Notes: generated by a model not told the origin, from the sequence alone. A stretch of DNA of 6,418 bases from JBBKWX01 sp037969175 (GCA_037969175.1 JBBKWX010000059.1:1-6418); one strand, 5' to 3'. Positions 1-6,133 are shown, numbered from the stretch's first letter. Numbers and translations: made by a program.

Positions 1-193
1 GTTTCTTATTAAGATGCAAAGTCAACTCCTTCAAAAGCACCAATCCATTGCCATAAAATTCATTGATCAACACAGGACTTCCGGCTTCTAAGGCTTGAAT
101 AGTTAAACTAATATCTGCATTGCGATCAAATAAGGCCAGTTGATCTCCGGAGATAATAGGTAGGGGTTTGTTTACTTCAAAATTTGCGCTCAT
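1..193 (-). CDS. 5' part of an unrecognised conserved-looking protein (runs off the window)
   Basis: On the minus strand an ATG at 193-191 opens a frame that stays open for 64 codons to the window edge. The product begins MSANFEVNKPLPIISGDQLA and continues through a segment containing LFDRNADISLTIQALEAGSP and then INEFYGNGLVLLKEL. It looks like a soluble cytoplasmic protein: there is no signal peptide or membrane segment, the residue mix is balanced, and predicted strands and helices alternate. An in-frame TGA at 226-224 lies upstream with no other ATG between, which fixes this start. There is no Shine-Dalgarno box, as is usual in Bacteroidota. A sequence matching the Bacteroidetes -7 promoter consensus lies about 80 bases upstream at 279-272. 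I do not recognise the family and assign no function. The gene is transcribed away from everything else in the window. Confidence 0.6.
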   Translation of the reverse strand, partial: MSANFEVNKPLPIISGDQLALFDRNADISLTIQALEAGSPVLINEFYGNGLVLLKELTLHLNKK

Positions 194-238
194 TGCTTGG
201 TTTAATTCAATATGAAAAAAGAATCATGTCTTTGATCC

Positions 239-274
239 TTGTATATATCCATTTGATGGACAATATGGATACAA
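239..274. repeat. small inverted repeat in the leader of the leftward gene
   Basis: TTGTATATATCCAT (239-252) pairs with ATGGATACAA (265-274) if a four-base ATAT bulge is allowed, around a 12-base loop. It overlaps the candidate -7 element and lies in the 5' leader or promoter of the leftward gene. It could therefore be an operator or leader hairpin. It is not followed by a T-run in either direction, so it is a poor terminator candidate. Confidence 0.3.
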
Positions 275-279
275 AGATA
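272..279 (-). promoter_or_regulatory. possible Bacteroidetes-type -7 promoter element for the leftward gene
   Basis: Read on the minus strand the bases are TATCTTTG, an exact match to the TAnnTTTG -7 consensus of the Bacteroidetes primary sigma factor. It would place the transcript start near 265 and leave an untranslated leader of about 70 bases before the ATG at 193. No TTTG or TTG -33 element is found at the usual spacing (about 296-306), so this is only half a promoter. Such an 8-mer with two free positions is expected by chance in AT-rich DNA. Confidence 0.25.
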
Positions 280-547
280 CCTTATAAAAACCCATAATTA
301 AGATAATCACGATCAATACCCTAATAAGCCGGCTAATTGTATAATGCTTCCACAGTAGGTAAACTAACAAATCACAGGGGTTCTTTACGCAGGTTGATCT
401 GTATTGGAAAATCAGAAAATTCACAATTGGTAGCTTACTTTTAATAACTTAGGTCTTCGAAACGGGAAGCTCGATTATAAAAATGGTTGAGGTAATTTGA
501 AAACTGCTTTTATAGACAAGTTATATGCTATTTTAGGACGACCAACA

Positions 548-1222
548 ATGGCAATAAAACTAATCTTCATATTGACCCTATTCGCAACGGTAACGAGTTG
601 TAACTATGTTGGACAAAATAAAAAACTTTCCAAACTCGACAGTGTAATGGTTAATCAAAATAGTTTGACCAATAATCCAGCCGACAATTCTGAAATTGTT
701 GAAATAAATTGTGACTCTATTTATAAGGACAAAGGAATTTCAATAAAATTGATTCCACTTGACACGAATAAAGTTAGCGAAACTGAATACAAGTTTATAT
801 TTCTTACAATCAAGCAACAAAACGGACAAAGTTTTGAAGTTTTTCGAGACACAATAGAAAGCATAGTTCAAGAAGTTAAGTTTGTTGACTTTAACAATGA
901 TAATATCAAAGACATTCTAATTCAAAACATCTCTGACGTAAGAAGTAATTGGACATACAACTTATATATTGTTGACAAAAACATAAGCTTCATAAAAAAA
1001 ATAAAAGGATTTGAAGAAATCAAAAACCCGAATTATCTACCAAAATATGACCTTATTGACAATATGGTTATGTCGGGTCGAAATTGGACAAGCTTTTATA
1101 AAATTGTAGGCGACAGCATTAAAGATTTTGAAATTGTAATTTATGACGGAGAAGACGAAAACGGAAAAGTTACTTATGGCGCAGACTACAAAAAAGCGTT
1201 GAAATATATTTTGACGAAATGA
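548..1222 (+). CDS. lipoprotein with calcium-loop-like motif, XAC2610-like (tentative)
   Basis: The product has 224 residues from the ATG at 548. The frame can be extended to a TTG at 497, but that adds 17 charged residues before the signal sequence. The ATG at 548 gives a textbook lipoprotein signal (MAIK, hydrophobic core, lipobox V-T-S-C with the lipidated Cys at residue 18), and GGA lies upstream in TAGGACG. The mature protein starts with a low-complexity Asn/Ser-rich linker (about 19-60). A beta-rich domain follows, with VDFNNDNIKDILI at about 113-125: a DxNxDxxxD calcium-loop/FG-GAP-like motif next to a strand. The order of this motif, a YNLYIVD strand and later IxNxxMSGRNWTSFY resembles the uncharacterised XAC2610-related family, a tentative match from memory. 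The absence of a clear surface-export (LES) signal after the Cys suggests a periplasm-facing lipoprotein (inference). The gene is visibly richer in A than the T9SS gene and is followed after 8 bases by an attC-like dyad, consistent with acquisition as a cassette. Confidence 0.75.
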   Translation: MAIKLIFILTLFATVTSCNYVGQNKKLSKLDSVMVNQNSLTNNPADNSEIVEINCDSIYKDKGISIKLIPLDTNKVSETEYKFIFLTIKQQNGQSFEVFRDTIESIVQEVKFVDFNNDNIKDILIQNISDVRSNWTYNLYIVDKNISFIKKIKGFEEIKNPNYLPKYDLIDNMVMSGRNWTSFYKIVGDSIKDFEIVIYDGEDENGKVTYGADYKKALKYILTK

Positions 1223-1230
1223 AAAAAACA

Positions 1231-1363
1231 GCATATAACACACGTTTGGCTAAAGTGGCGGTTCAGTGCTCCGCAGACACATTTGTGGTTAATCAAAGTT
1301 TGGTTCTCCGCATCAACATTTTTGGTAAAAATAGCCACCTTCGCAAAGCCCAAAACAGTTTGC
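1231..1363 (+). repeat. attC-like imperfect dyad (putative integron cassette recombination site)
   Basis: The left arm CACGTTTGGCTAAAGTGGC (1241-1259) is imperfectly complementary to the right arm GCCACCTTCGCAAAGCC plus CAAAAC (1334-1356). The pairing segments are GTGGC/GCCAC, AAG/CTT, GGCT/AGCC and GTTT/AAAC, with bulges. The outer edges carry ATATAAC (1233-1239, 6/7 to RYYYAAC) and GTTTGC (1358-1363, weak match to GTTRRRY), placed like the R'' and R' boxes of attC. The 75-base centre contains a direct repeat, CTCCGCAGACACATTTGTGG (1269-1288) versus 1306-1325, with 16/20 identities. The next gene starts 22 bases after the G of the putative R' box, typical spacing for a cassette gene. The layout resembles long attC sites such as the Vibrio repeats. 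The R' box is degenerate and no integrase gene is visible, so the site may be decayed, or this may be another palindromic repeat family. Confidence 0.45.
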
Positions 1364-1379
1364 AATTAATTCTTATTCC

Positions 1380-1808
1380 ATGAAACAAATACTATTTTTC
1401 ATTCTCGTGATAATTACATTAGAAAGTAAAGCACAAGTTCAATTTAGTTCCTATGATAATGAATATTCAGAGTATAAAATAGGGACAATATTTATTAGTA
1501 CTCTTAATGTTACTCTTACGTCTTTTAATATAATAAATTTCAATAATGAAAATAAACAAAAGCATGATGCAATTTTTGGGATAATAATGGGGTTAGGTCA
1601 ATTCGCATATGCATTTACCAATCCACAACATGACCAGAAACCGGAATTAAGTTTCATCAACTACTCACTAGCTACAACTTCAATTATGGTTTCATGTGCA
1701 AGATTAATCAACCCTCAACCAACGCTTAATCCATCCGTAAAAATATTTTACCCTTTTGATAATAAAGCACGCATGAGCTTAGGGTTCAGTTTGAAGAAAA
1801 CTATATAA
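1380..1808 (+). CDS. small secreted/envelope protein of unknown function
   Basis: The product has 142 residues. It begins with a signal peptide (MKQ, hydrophobic core ILFFILVIITL, then ESKA with predicted cleavage between Ala18 and Gln19), so the mature protein would start with Gln. Three moderately hydrophobic stretches follow at about 35-52, 64-80 and 90-106 (GTIFISTLNVTL, IFGIIMGLGQFAYAF, LSFINYSLATTSIMVS). The last residues, ARMSLGFSLKKTI, read like a closing beta-strand of an outer-membrane protein. The stretches could be short helices or barrel strands; I cannot decide. There is one Cys (residue 106) and no catalytic motif. I do not recognise a named family. The start is the first ATG, with no Shine-Dalgarno box, 22 bases after the putative attC crossover point. 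That spacing suggests the gene arrived as a cassette rather than as an operon partner of the lipoprotein. No matching attC-like site follows its stop codon. Confidence 0.65.
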   Translation: MKQILFFILVIITLESKAQVQFSSYDNEYSEYKIGTIFISTLNVTLTSFNIINFNNENKQKHDAIFGIIMGLGQFAYAFTNPQHDQKPELSFINYSLATTSIMVSCARLINPQPTLNPSVKIFYPFDNKARMSLGFSLKKTI

Positions 1809-1887
1809 ATAGCCCTAACAGTAACTTGATCCGTATGAGAAAATTATCAGGAACAAAACCCAAAACCGATATGGCAAATTAAACAAA

Positions 1888-2001
1888 ATGAAAAAAACAA
1901 TCGATTTTATTCTGAGCTTATCGACTGCTTTTTTTAAGCTTGGGGTCAGCTTAGCAAAGAGACAGATAAGAATATTTAGGATAGTTAAACTCATTTTCTA
2001 A
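1888..2001 (+). CDS. possible 37-residue basic mini-protein
   Basis: An ATG at 1888 preceded by AATTAAACAAA opens a 37-codon frame ending at TAA 1999-2001, 13 bases before the next gene. The peptide starts MKKTIDFILSLSTAFFKLGV and ends in a strongly basic, hydrophobic tail (AKRQIRIFRIVKLIF). The A-rich leader with TAAA is what Bacteroidota often show before starts. The peptide could be a small amphipathic or membrane-binding peptide, a leader peptide for the barrel gene, or a chance frame. The length is too short for coding statistics, and MKK starts arise easily in A-rich DNA. Confidence 0.25.
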   Translation: MKKTIDFILSLSTAFFKLGVSLAKRQIRIFRIVKLIF

Positions 2002-2014
2002 TTAAATCCTATAG

Positions 2015-2638
2015 ATGAATTTCAGATCCCATTTTTTTAGTATTGTTTTAGGAATACTTTCCCCGGTCCTTCTCAAGGCTCAGACCAATGAGTTGGGTAT
2101 CATTACCGGTTATGGAAAGTCTACCATACATCCTTATGGAATAGAAATGATCAATCCATTTTCTTCAGGAATTGATAAGCTGGATGTTTATCAAGTTGGA
2201 ATCGGATACTATGTAACTCCTGCTAAAGCGGCTGTGACATTTCAATATGGATTGCAGTATTTTTTGAGAAGTAACAGTGAGATCCGATTGAATAATATTC
2301 GAATTCCTATCGGTCTGGAATTTCATGTGGGAAACAAAATCCGATTTAATTTCGGTGGAGGACTCTATGTCGGATATCTGTTTGCTTATCAGGTTCCGGA
2401 ATTATATTTTGTGCATATGAATCTCAGATTCAGATTCCAGAACGGGCCTTATCTGAATACGGGATGGGAATTCAAATTTGCGGAAGTTTACTCTGTAAAT
2501 TTAAGTTACCAGGTAGATAAGGATATAAATGAAATGTTTATCCAGCATGTAAGCTCCCCCGGGGGATCCCCATATACCCTTGCCGAAACAGGCCATGATG
2601 GATTTATTTTTCTTACTTTGAAAAAAAGTATTCAATAA
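2015..2638 (+). CDS. outer-membrane beta-barrel protein (PorT/OMP_b-brl-like)
   Basis: The product has 207 residues. A signal peptide (residues 1-22, cleavage between Ala22 and Gln23 in LLKAQ) is followed by strand after strand of alternating polar and aromatic or hydrophobic residues. Examples are LGIITGYG (27-34), VYQVGIGYYV (58-67), AVTFQYGLQYFL (73-84), IRIPIGLEFHVG (95-106), KIRFNFGGGLYVGYLF (108-123), HMNLRFRFQ (134-142) and VYSVNLSYQVD (158-168). A final strand, GFIFLTLKKS, closes the chain. The IRIPIGLEF ... FNFGGGLYVGYLF pair resembles the central hairpin of the small PorT-like/'outer membrane beta-barrel' proteins common in Bacteroidota. About eight strands are visible, which fits a small non-porin barrel with a structural or binding role rather than a large channel (inference). 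The substrate is unknown. The start ATG lies 13 bases after the mini-ORF stop and has no Shine-Dalgarno box. Confidence 0.7.
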   Translation: MNFRSHFFSIVLGILSPVLLKAQTNELGIITGYGKSTIHPYGIEMINPFSSGIDKLDVYQVGIGYYVTPAKAAVTFQYGLQYFLRSNSEIRLNNIRIPIGLEFHVGNKIRFNFGGGLYVGYLFAYQVPELYFVHMNLRFRFQNGPYLNTGWEFKFAEVYSVNLSYQVDKDINEMFIQHVSSPGGSPYTLAETGHDGFIFLTLKKSIQ

Positions 2639-2713
2639 AAAGATTACCTAGATTTCAAGATATAAGAAAGCTAATTAAGAAAAATAAATCTACCCTAACA
2701 GGGGCTGGTATCT

Positions 2714-2733
2714 ATGCATACCCGTCAAGCTAA
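2714..2733 (-). repeat. isolated copy of the terminal box of the 111-bp repeat
   Basis: Read on the minus strand the bases are TTAGCTTGACGGGTATGCAT. The first 18 match the outer end of repeat copy B (TTAGCTTGACGCGTTTGC) at 16/18 and copy A (CTAGCTTGACGCGTCTGC) at 15/18. It stands alone here, without the CGCAGATC hairpin. It lies beside GGTAT (2707-2711) and ATACC (2718-2722), a short inverted pair around TCTATGC. Confidence 0.45.
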
Positions 2734-2852
2734 GAAATTAAAAAAACCGCAAAAAATAAATTAGAATAAGACCAATAGGCAAGTCCATTTTAGAGAACGT
2801 GAATCTTCATCATAAATATCTAAGATATTTGTAAATAGCTGATCTTCTTTTT

Positions 2853-2897
2853 CCCGCAGATCTCACAGATATCACTTTGTTCAGCGTTTTCTGCGGG
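2853..2897. repeat. hairpin with perfect CCCGCAGA/TCTGCGGG arms
   Basis: CCCGCAGA at 2853-2860 is perfectly complementary to TCTGCGGG at 2890-2897 across a 29-base loop. The left side continues TCTCACAGAT, so it begins with the same CGCAGATCTCACAGA word as the hairpin inside the adjacent 111-bp repeat. It appears to be a sister unit of that repeat. Whether copy B has the same partner cannot be seen, because the window ends. Confidence 0.6.
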
Positions 2898-2902
2898 TAT
2901 GT

Positions 2903-3013
2903 AACGTTATTGCAAGAGATTCACTTTGCATTCGCAGATCTCACAGAATGGAATATATAGCTTCTGCGTGATCTGCGGGAAATATTCTGTATTGCTAGCT
3001 TGACGCGTCTGCG
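2903..3013 (+). repeat. 111-bp dispersed repeat, copy A, containing a 16-bp-arm hairpin
   Basis: This stretch matches the reverse complement of 6300-6410 at 104 of 111 positions. The first 53 bases (2903-2955) are identical. Inside it CGCAGATCTCACAGAA (2933-2948) pairs with TTCTGCGTGATCTGCG (2962-2977), 14/16, around a 13-base loop. The outer end is the CTAGCTTGACGCGTCTGCG box. After 3013 the two copies diverge abruptly. Copy A has an in-frame TAG at the loop in the frame that is open in copy B, so a protein-coding role is unlikely. It probably belongs to a mobile or REP-like intergenic repeat family. Confidence 0.8.
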
Positions 3014-3163
3014 AGACTTCGGGAGCAAAGTCAAAAACCGTTAGAAGGAATAAAAATTTTGAAAGCAGAAGTAAATGAAGGTGTATCCAGACAAAGAATA
3101 CGTGTTCTGAAATGATAATTTTTAAACCAAGAAGAGAAGCAAGAAATTGTCTCCCTTTTTAGG

Positions 3164-3215
3164 TTCCTCGCAGATAAAACTAAATGGAATAATAAGAATC
3201 TGCTGTATCTCATTT
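3164..3215 (+). repeat. degenerate relative of the 111-bp repeat core
   Basis: TTCCTCGCAGAT followed by AAATGGAATAATAAG, then TCTGC and TATCT, lines up with copy A's CATTCGCAGATC, AGAATGGAATATATAG, TTCTGC and GATCT in the same order and with nearly the same spacing. The hairpin arms have been lost. The translations also resemble each other (FLADKTKWNNKNLL here, FADLTEWNKKLLRDL in copy B). The similarity is weak enough that chance is not excluded. Confidence 0.35.
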
Positions 3216-3407
3216 AAGTTCTTTTATGTTAAATCAAATAATGAGTCACTGACAATCAATCATAAAAGAGAAATATTTTGAAAGAACGCTGATATTTAAA
3301 AGATCATAAATTGGTGCAAATAAAAAGATTTTGAGTAATATTATGCTTCTATAACTCATCTTTCCCAAATCATCCCTGGATTTTTAATTATTATTTATTT
3401 TTCTTTT

Positions 3408-5954
3408 ATGAAAAAAGGATTCCTGTTATCCCTGTTATTTTTATTTTCAATTCACACAAGCATTTTCTCACAAACCAATGTCCGCCTGGTAAAAGATATC
3501 AGTCCGGGTTTTGATGGAGGTGGTTTTTATGATCCGATCTCATTGAATGGAAACATGCTTTTCTTTGCCAGAGTTCCTTCCTCAGGCATGGAATTATGGT
3601 CATGTGATGTTAACATGCAGGTTAATATTGTTAAAGATATTTATCCGGGATCTTCTTCAGGAATAATGGAAAATGATGACTTGCGTTTGAAAGGAGTTAT
3701 AATGAATGGCATTTATTTTTTCCAGGCATCCGATGCTGGGAGTGGATTGGAATTGTGGGCTAGTAATGGTTCGACCCTTGGTACCGGCATGGTAAAGGAT
3801 ATCAATCCGGGTGCAGGAGATGGAGTTCCCATTCAATCTGATACAAGAATGGTAACCATGAACAACAAATTCTATTTTGAAGGCAATGACGGAACACTGA
3901 ACGGTTTATGGAAAAGCGATGGAACAGGATCAGGAACACAAATGGTGAAAGACTCTTTGTTCTTGATCAAATATCCAATTGTTGTAAATAGTATCTTATA
4001 TTTCTCTGCTTATTCTTCCAAAACTTTAAAAACAGATCTTTGGAGAAGTGATGGCACGACTCAGGGAACCTATGAAGTGCATCTAAATGCCAATGCCTGT
4101 TGCGGACTTCAACCACTTTATCTTGAAAATCTTAATGGACTTCTGGTGTTTAGCGGTGTTGGCGACAATGATGGCAGAGAGTTGTGGAGAAGTGATGGAA
4201 CTGTATCCGGAACAACTATGATAAGTGATATCAGAACCGGCATTCAGGGAAGTTTTCCGGAGCGTCTGACAGCAATAACCGGATTTTCTACATCTCTATT
4301 TTTTATAGCTGACAACGGAACCAATGGCAGGGAACTATGGATAAGTGATGGAACCGGACCAAATACGGTAATGATAAAAGATATCAATCAAGGACCGGGA
4401 AACAGTAATATTGATACAATAGTTCACACCGAGAAATTTGCTCACATAAATGGTAAAATATTTTTTAGTGCAGATAATGGAATTCATGGTAATGAACTTT
4501 GGATGACTGATGGCACTCCAAATGGTACCCTGATGAAAGAAGATATTAATCCCGGATCCGCTTCGAGCTTCCCGCAATCTTTTTATAACCACAACGGATC
4601 AATGTACTTTTCTGCTGATGATGGAGTTTGGGGTCGTGAACTATATGAAACCAATGACATTGCGCTCGGTGCATTGCTACTGGAAGATATCCGACAGGAC
4701 GCAGGTGGAAGTTATCCCACCTTTTTTGCAGACCACAGTGGTTTGCTTCTTTTCGCTGCCGATGATACTTATAACGGATTTGAGATCCGTGCATTAGTTC
4801 CAAGTTTTAATTCAAGCTGGACATCTTTGAACACGGGAACTGTAAATGCACTGAACAGCATTTTTATGCCACCATCAACAAGCAATGTAATATTCGCTGC
4901 AGGTAATAATGGGGTCATCTTAAAAAGCAATGATAACGGCAACACATGGACAAATCAAAACAGTAGTGTAAATAATGCTTTGCGTGCAATTTATTTCACG
5001 GATGCAAATACAGGTTATGTTGCCGGAGCAAGTGGAATTATTTTGAAAACTACCAATGGAGGAATTAACTGGACACAACAATCAAGCGGAACAACATTTT
5101 TGTTGCGTTCAATATATTTTACCGATGCAAACACAGGATATATTGTAGGTTCAGGAGGAACCATACTTAAAACGACAAACGGAGGAGGTACATGGAACGC
5201 GCTATCAAGCGGAACTACTTTGTCGCTGACATCGATCCTTTTTCAAAATCCAAATACCGGTTTTATTGTTGGTCTGGGAGGAACCCTGCTCAAGACTATC
5301 AATTCAGGTTTGAATTGGACAGTACAAACAAGTGGAACAAGTACCAACTTGAATTCTATTACATTCAATGGCCCTGATAAGGGAATGTGCGTTGGGAATA
5401 ATGGTGTGATATTAAAAACAATTGACAGTGGTCAAACTTGGAATACACTTAACGCTCCCACAGCATATCCACTGTTCAGTATAATTCCTACCGGTCCGGA
5501 TACTTTTATAACATCAGGTGGTAGCGGTATCATATTTAAGACCACAAACGGAGGTACTTCATGGATTGAAGAGGAGAACCTCACATCACAAACATTGAAC
5601 TCGCTTCGTTTGATAAATAATGAAATATTTGCGTGTGGAGGTAGTGGTAAGATCATAAAGACATATCAGGGAAGTCCAAGCTATATCATAGATACAGAGG
5701 AATTCAAAGCGGGATTTATAGTATATCCAAATCCAATGCAGGATGAAACTACAGTTCTCATACTACATGATCAAGGTTTAGAAAATGCGGATATGACAAT
5801 CTATAATTTTCTGGGAGAAGAAGTACAAAAGATAAAAAAACTTAATGGTAACAAAGTTACATTTGAAAGAGGTGATCTGGCATCCGGTATGTATTTTTTC
5901 AATATTACACAAAGATCCAAAAGTGTTGCAGCAGGCAAATTTATTGTCAAATGA
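3408..5954 (+). CDS. T9SS-exported cell-surface protein with ELWxSDGT repeats and a Ycf48/BNR-like propeller
   Basis: The product has 848 residues. Residues 1-21 are a signal peptide (MKKG, leucine-rich core, cleavage before Gln22). Residues about 25-465 carry roughly eight repeats of 44-54 residues built on ELWxSDGTxxGTxxVKDIxPG, with the ELW-type positions at 62, 115, 166, 210, 258, 309, 363 and 411. The first and last are degenerate, and the third and fourth read GLW and DLW. Residues about 470-755 form seven repeats with GxxGxILKTxNGGxxW starting at 499, 540, 581, 622, 663, 704 and 744. The 41-residue period is almost exact, as in seven-bladed Ycf48/HCF136- and BNR-type beta-propellers. 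Residues about 768-848 are a type A T9SS sorting domain: YPNP (773-776), MTIYNFLGEEV, LASGMYFFNI and terminal GKFIVK. The protein should pass the outer membrane through T9SS and be surface-anchored or released. Both repeat types suggest a binding or adhesion scaffold; no catalytic residues are seen. The gene is monocistronic in this window and flanked by inverted 111-bp repeats. Confidence 0.9.
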   Translation: MKKGFLLSLLFLFSIHTSIFSQTNVRLVKDISPGFDGGGFYDPISLNGNMLFFARVPSSGMELWSCDVNMQVNIVKDIYPGSSSGIMENDDLRLKGVIMNGIYFFQASDAGSGLELWASNGSTLGTGMVKDINPGAGDGVPIQSDTRMVTMNNKFYFEGNDGTLNGLWKSDGTGSGTQMVKDSLFLIKYPIVVNSILYFSAYSSKTLKTDLWRSDGTTQGTYEVHLNANACCGLQPLYLENLNGLLVFSGVGDNDGRELWRSDGTVSGTTMISDIRTGIQGSFPERLTAITGFSTSLFFIADNGTNGRELWISDGTGPNTVMIKDINQGPGNSNIDTIVHTEKFAHINGKIFFSADNGIHGNELWMTDGTPNGTLMKEDINPGSASSFPQSFYNHNGSMYFSADDGVWGRELYETNDIALGALLLEDIRQDAGGSYPTFFADHSGLLLFAADDTYNGFEIRALVPSFNSSWTSLNTGTVNALNSIFMPPSTSNVIFAAGNNGVILKSNDNGNTWTNQNSSVNNALRAIYFTDANTGYVAGASGIILKTTNGGINWTQQSSGTTFLLRSIYFTDANTGYIVGSGGTILKTTNGGGTWNALSSGTTLSLTSILFQNPNTGFIVGLGGTLLKTINSGLNWTVQTSGTSTNLNSITFNGPDKGMCVGNNGVILKTIDSGQTWNTLNAPTAYPLFSIIPTGPDTFITSGGSGIIFKTTNGGTSWIEEENLTSQTLNSLRLINNEIFACGGSGKIIKTYQGSPSYIIDTEEFKAGFIVYPNPMQDETTVLILHDQGLENADMTIYNFLGEEVQKIKKLNGNKVTFERGDLASGMYFFNITQRSKSVAAGKFIVK

Positions 5955-6133
5955 TCAAACTTAAAATGATCAGGTGATTGTATATTAAGACTTAAGGTTT
6001 TATCTATCGTATCGTTTTCTGCCGATATTGAAAATCATATTTCGGATCACTACTGTCCGGAAACGGGTTTCTATAATTTCGAATTGCATCATACGTATTT
6101 ATTTATATACAAGGGGAATCTGTGCTAATTTTT

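Larger units (their letters stand above)
194..547. other. gene-free divergent intergenic region
   Basis: No convincing gene lies between the leftward partial gene and the lipoprotein ATG at 548. The region holds the promoter-like sequence and small inverted repeat described separately. Just before the rightward gene, TAATTTG at 493-499 is one base short of the TAnnTTTG consensus, with no -33 partner. A leftward frame at 424-224 is rejected elsewhere. Confidence 0.6.
2639..3407. other. gene-free, repeat-rich intergenic region
   Basis: About 770 bases without a convincing gene. It holds the TTAGCTTGACG box (2714-2733), two successive hairpins (2853-2897 and 2933-2977), the 111-bp repeat copy A (2903-3013) and a degenerate relative (3164-3215). 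Positions 3216-3407, just upstream of the T9SS gene, are AT-rich. They contain TTTTG at several places but no well-spaced pair of -33 TTTG and -7 TAnnTTTG elements, so I cannot place the promoter. Confidence 0.65.

Noticed and set aside
224..424. Leftward frame of 66 codons with a hydrophobic middle, in phase with the leftward partial gene
   Set aside because: It ends at the TGA at 226-224, 31 bases before the partial gene's ATG. Its composition follows the AT-rich DNA, it has no start context, and it resembles no family I know. It is most likely chance.
1037..1243. Leftward frame overlapping the end of the lipoprotein gene
   Set aside because: It is antisense to a well-supported lipoprotein, Phe/Asn-rich from A/T-rich antisense sequence, and has no start context.
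3060..3110. Protein-like rightward frame (PLEGIKILKAEVNEGVSRQR) as a gene remnant
   Set aside because: It is only about 30 codons long, has no start codon or recognisable family, and lies between repeat pieces. I cannot separate it from chance.
3031..3213. Leftward 60-codon frame downstream of repeat copy A
   Set aside because: It overlaps the degenerate repeat relative. Its residue mix is unlike a folded protein and it has no start signal.
2853..3215. CRISPR-like array of CGCAGATC words
   Set aside because: The repeats are irregularly spaced, occur in both orientations, form hairpins with each other and lack uniform spacers.
4335..5656. Frames inside the T9SS gene, including leftward 4335-4592, 4546-4803 and 5432-5656, and rightward 5192-5377
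   Set aside because: All lie wholly within a strongly supported 848-codon gene and arise from its repetitive codons.
5952..6005. Rho-independent terminator after the T9SS gene
   Set aside because: There are two TGATCA words and a weak TTAAG/CTTAA pairing, but no GC-rich stem followed by a T-run.
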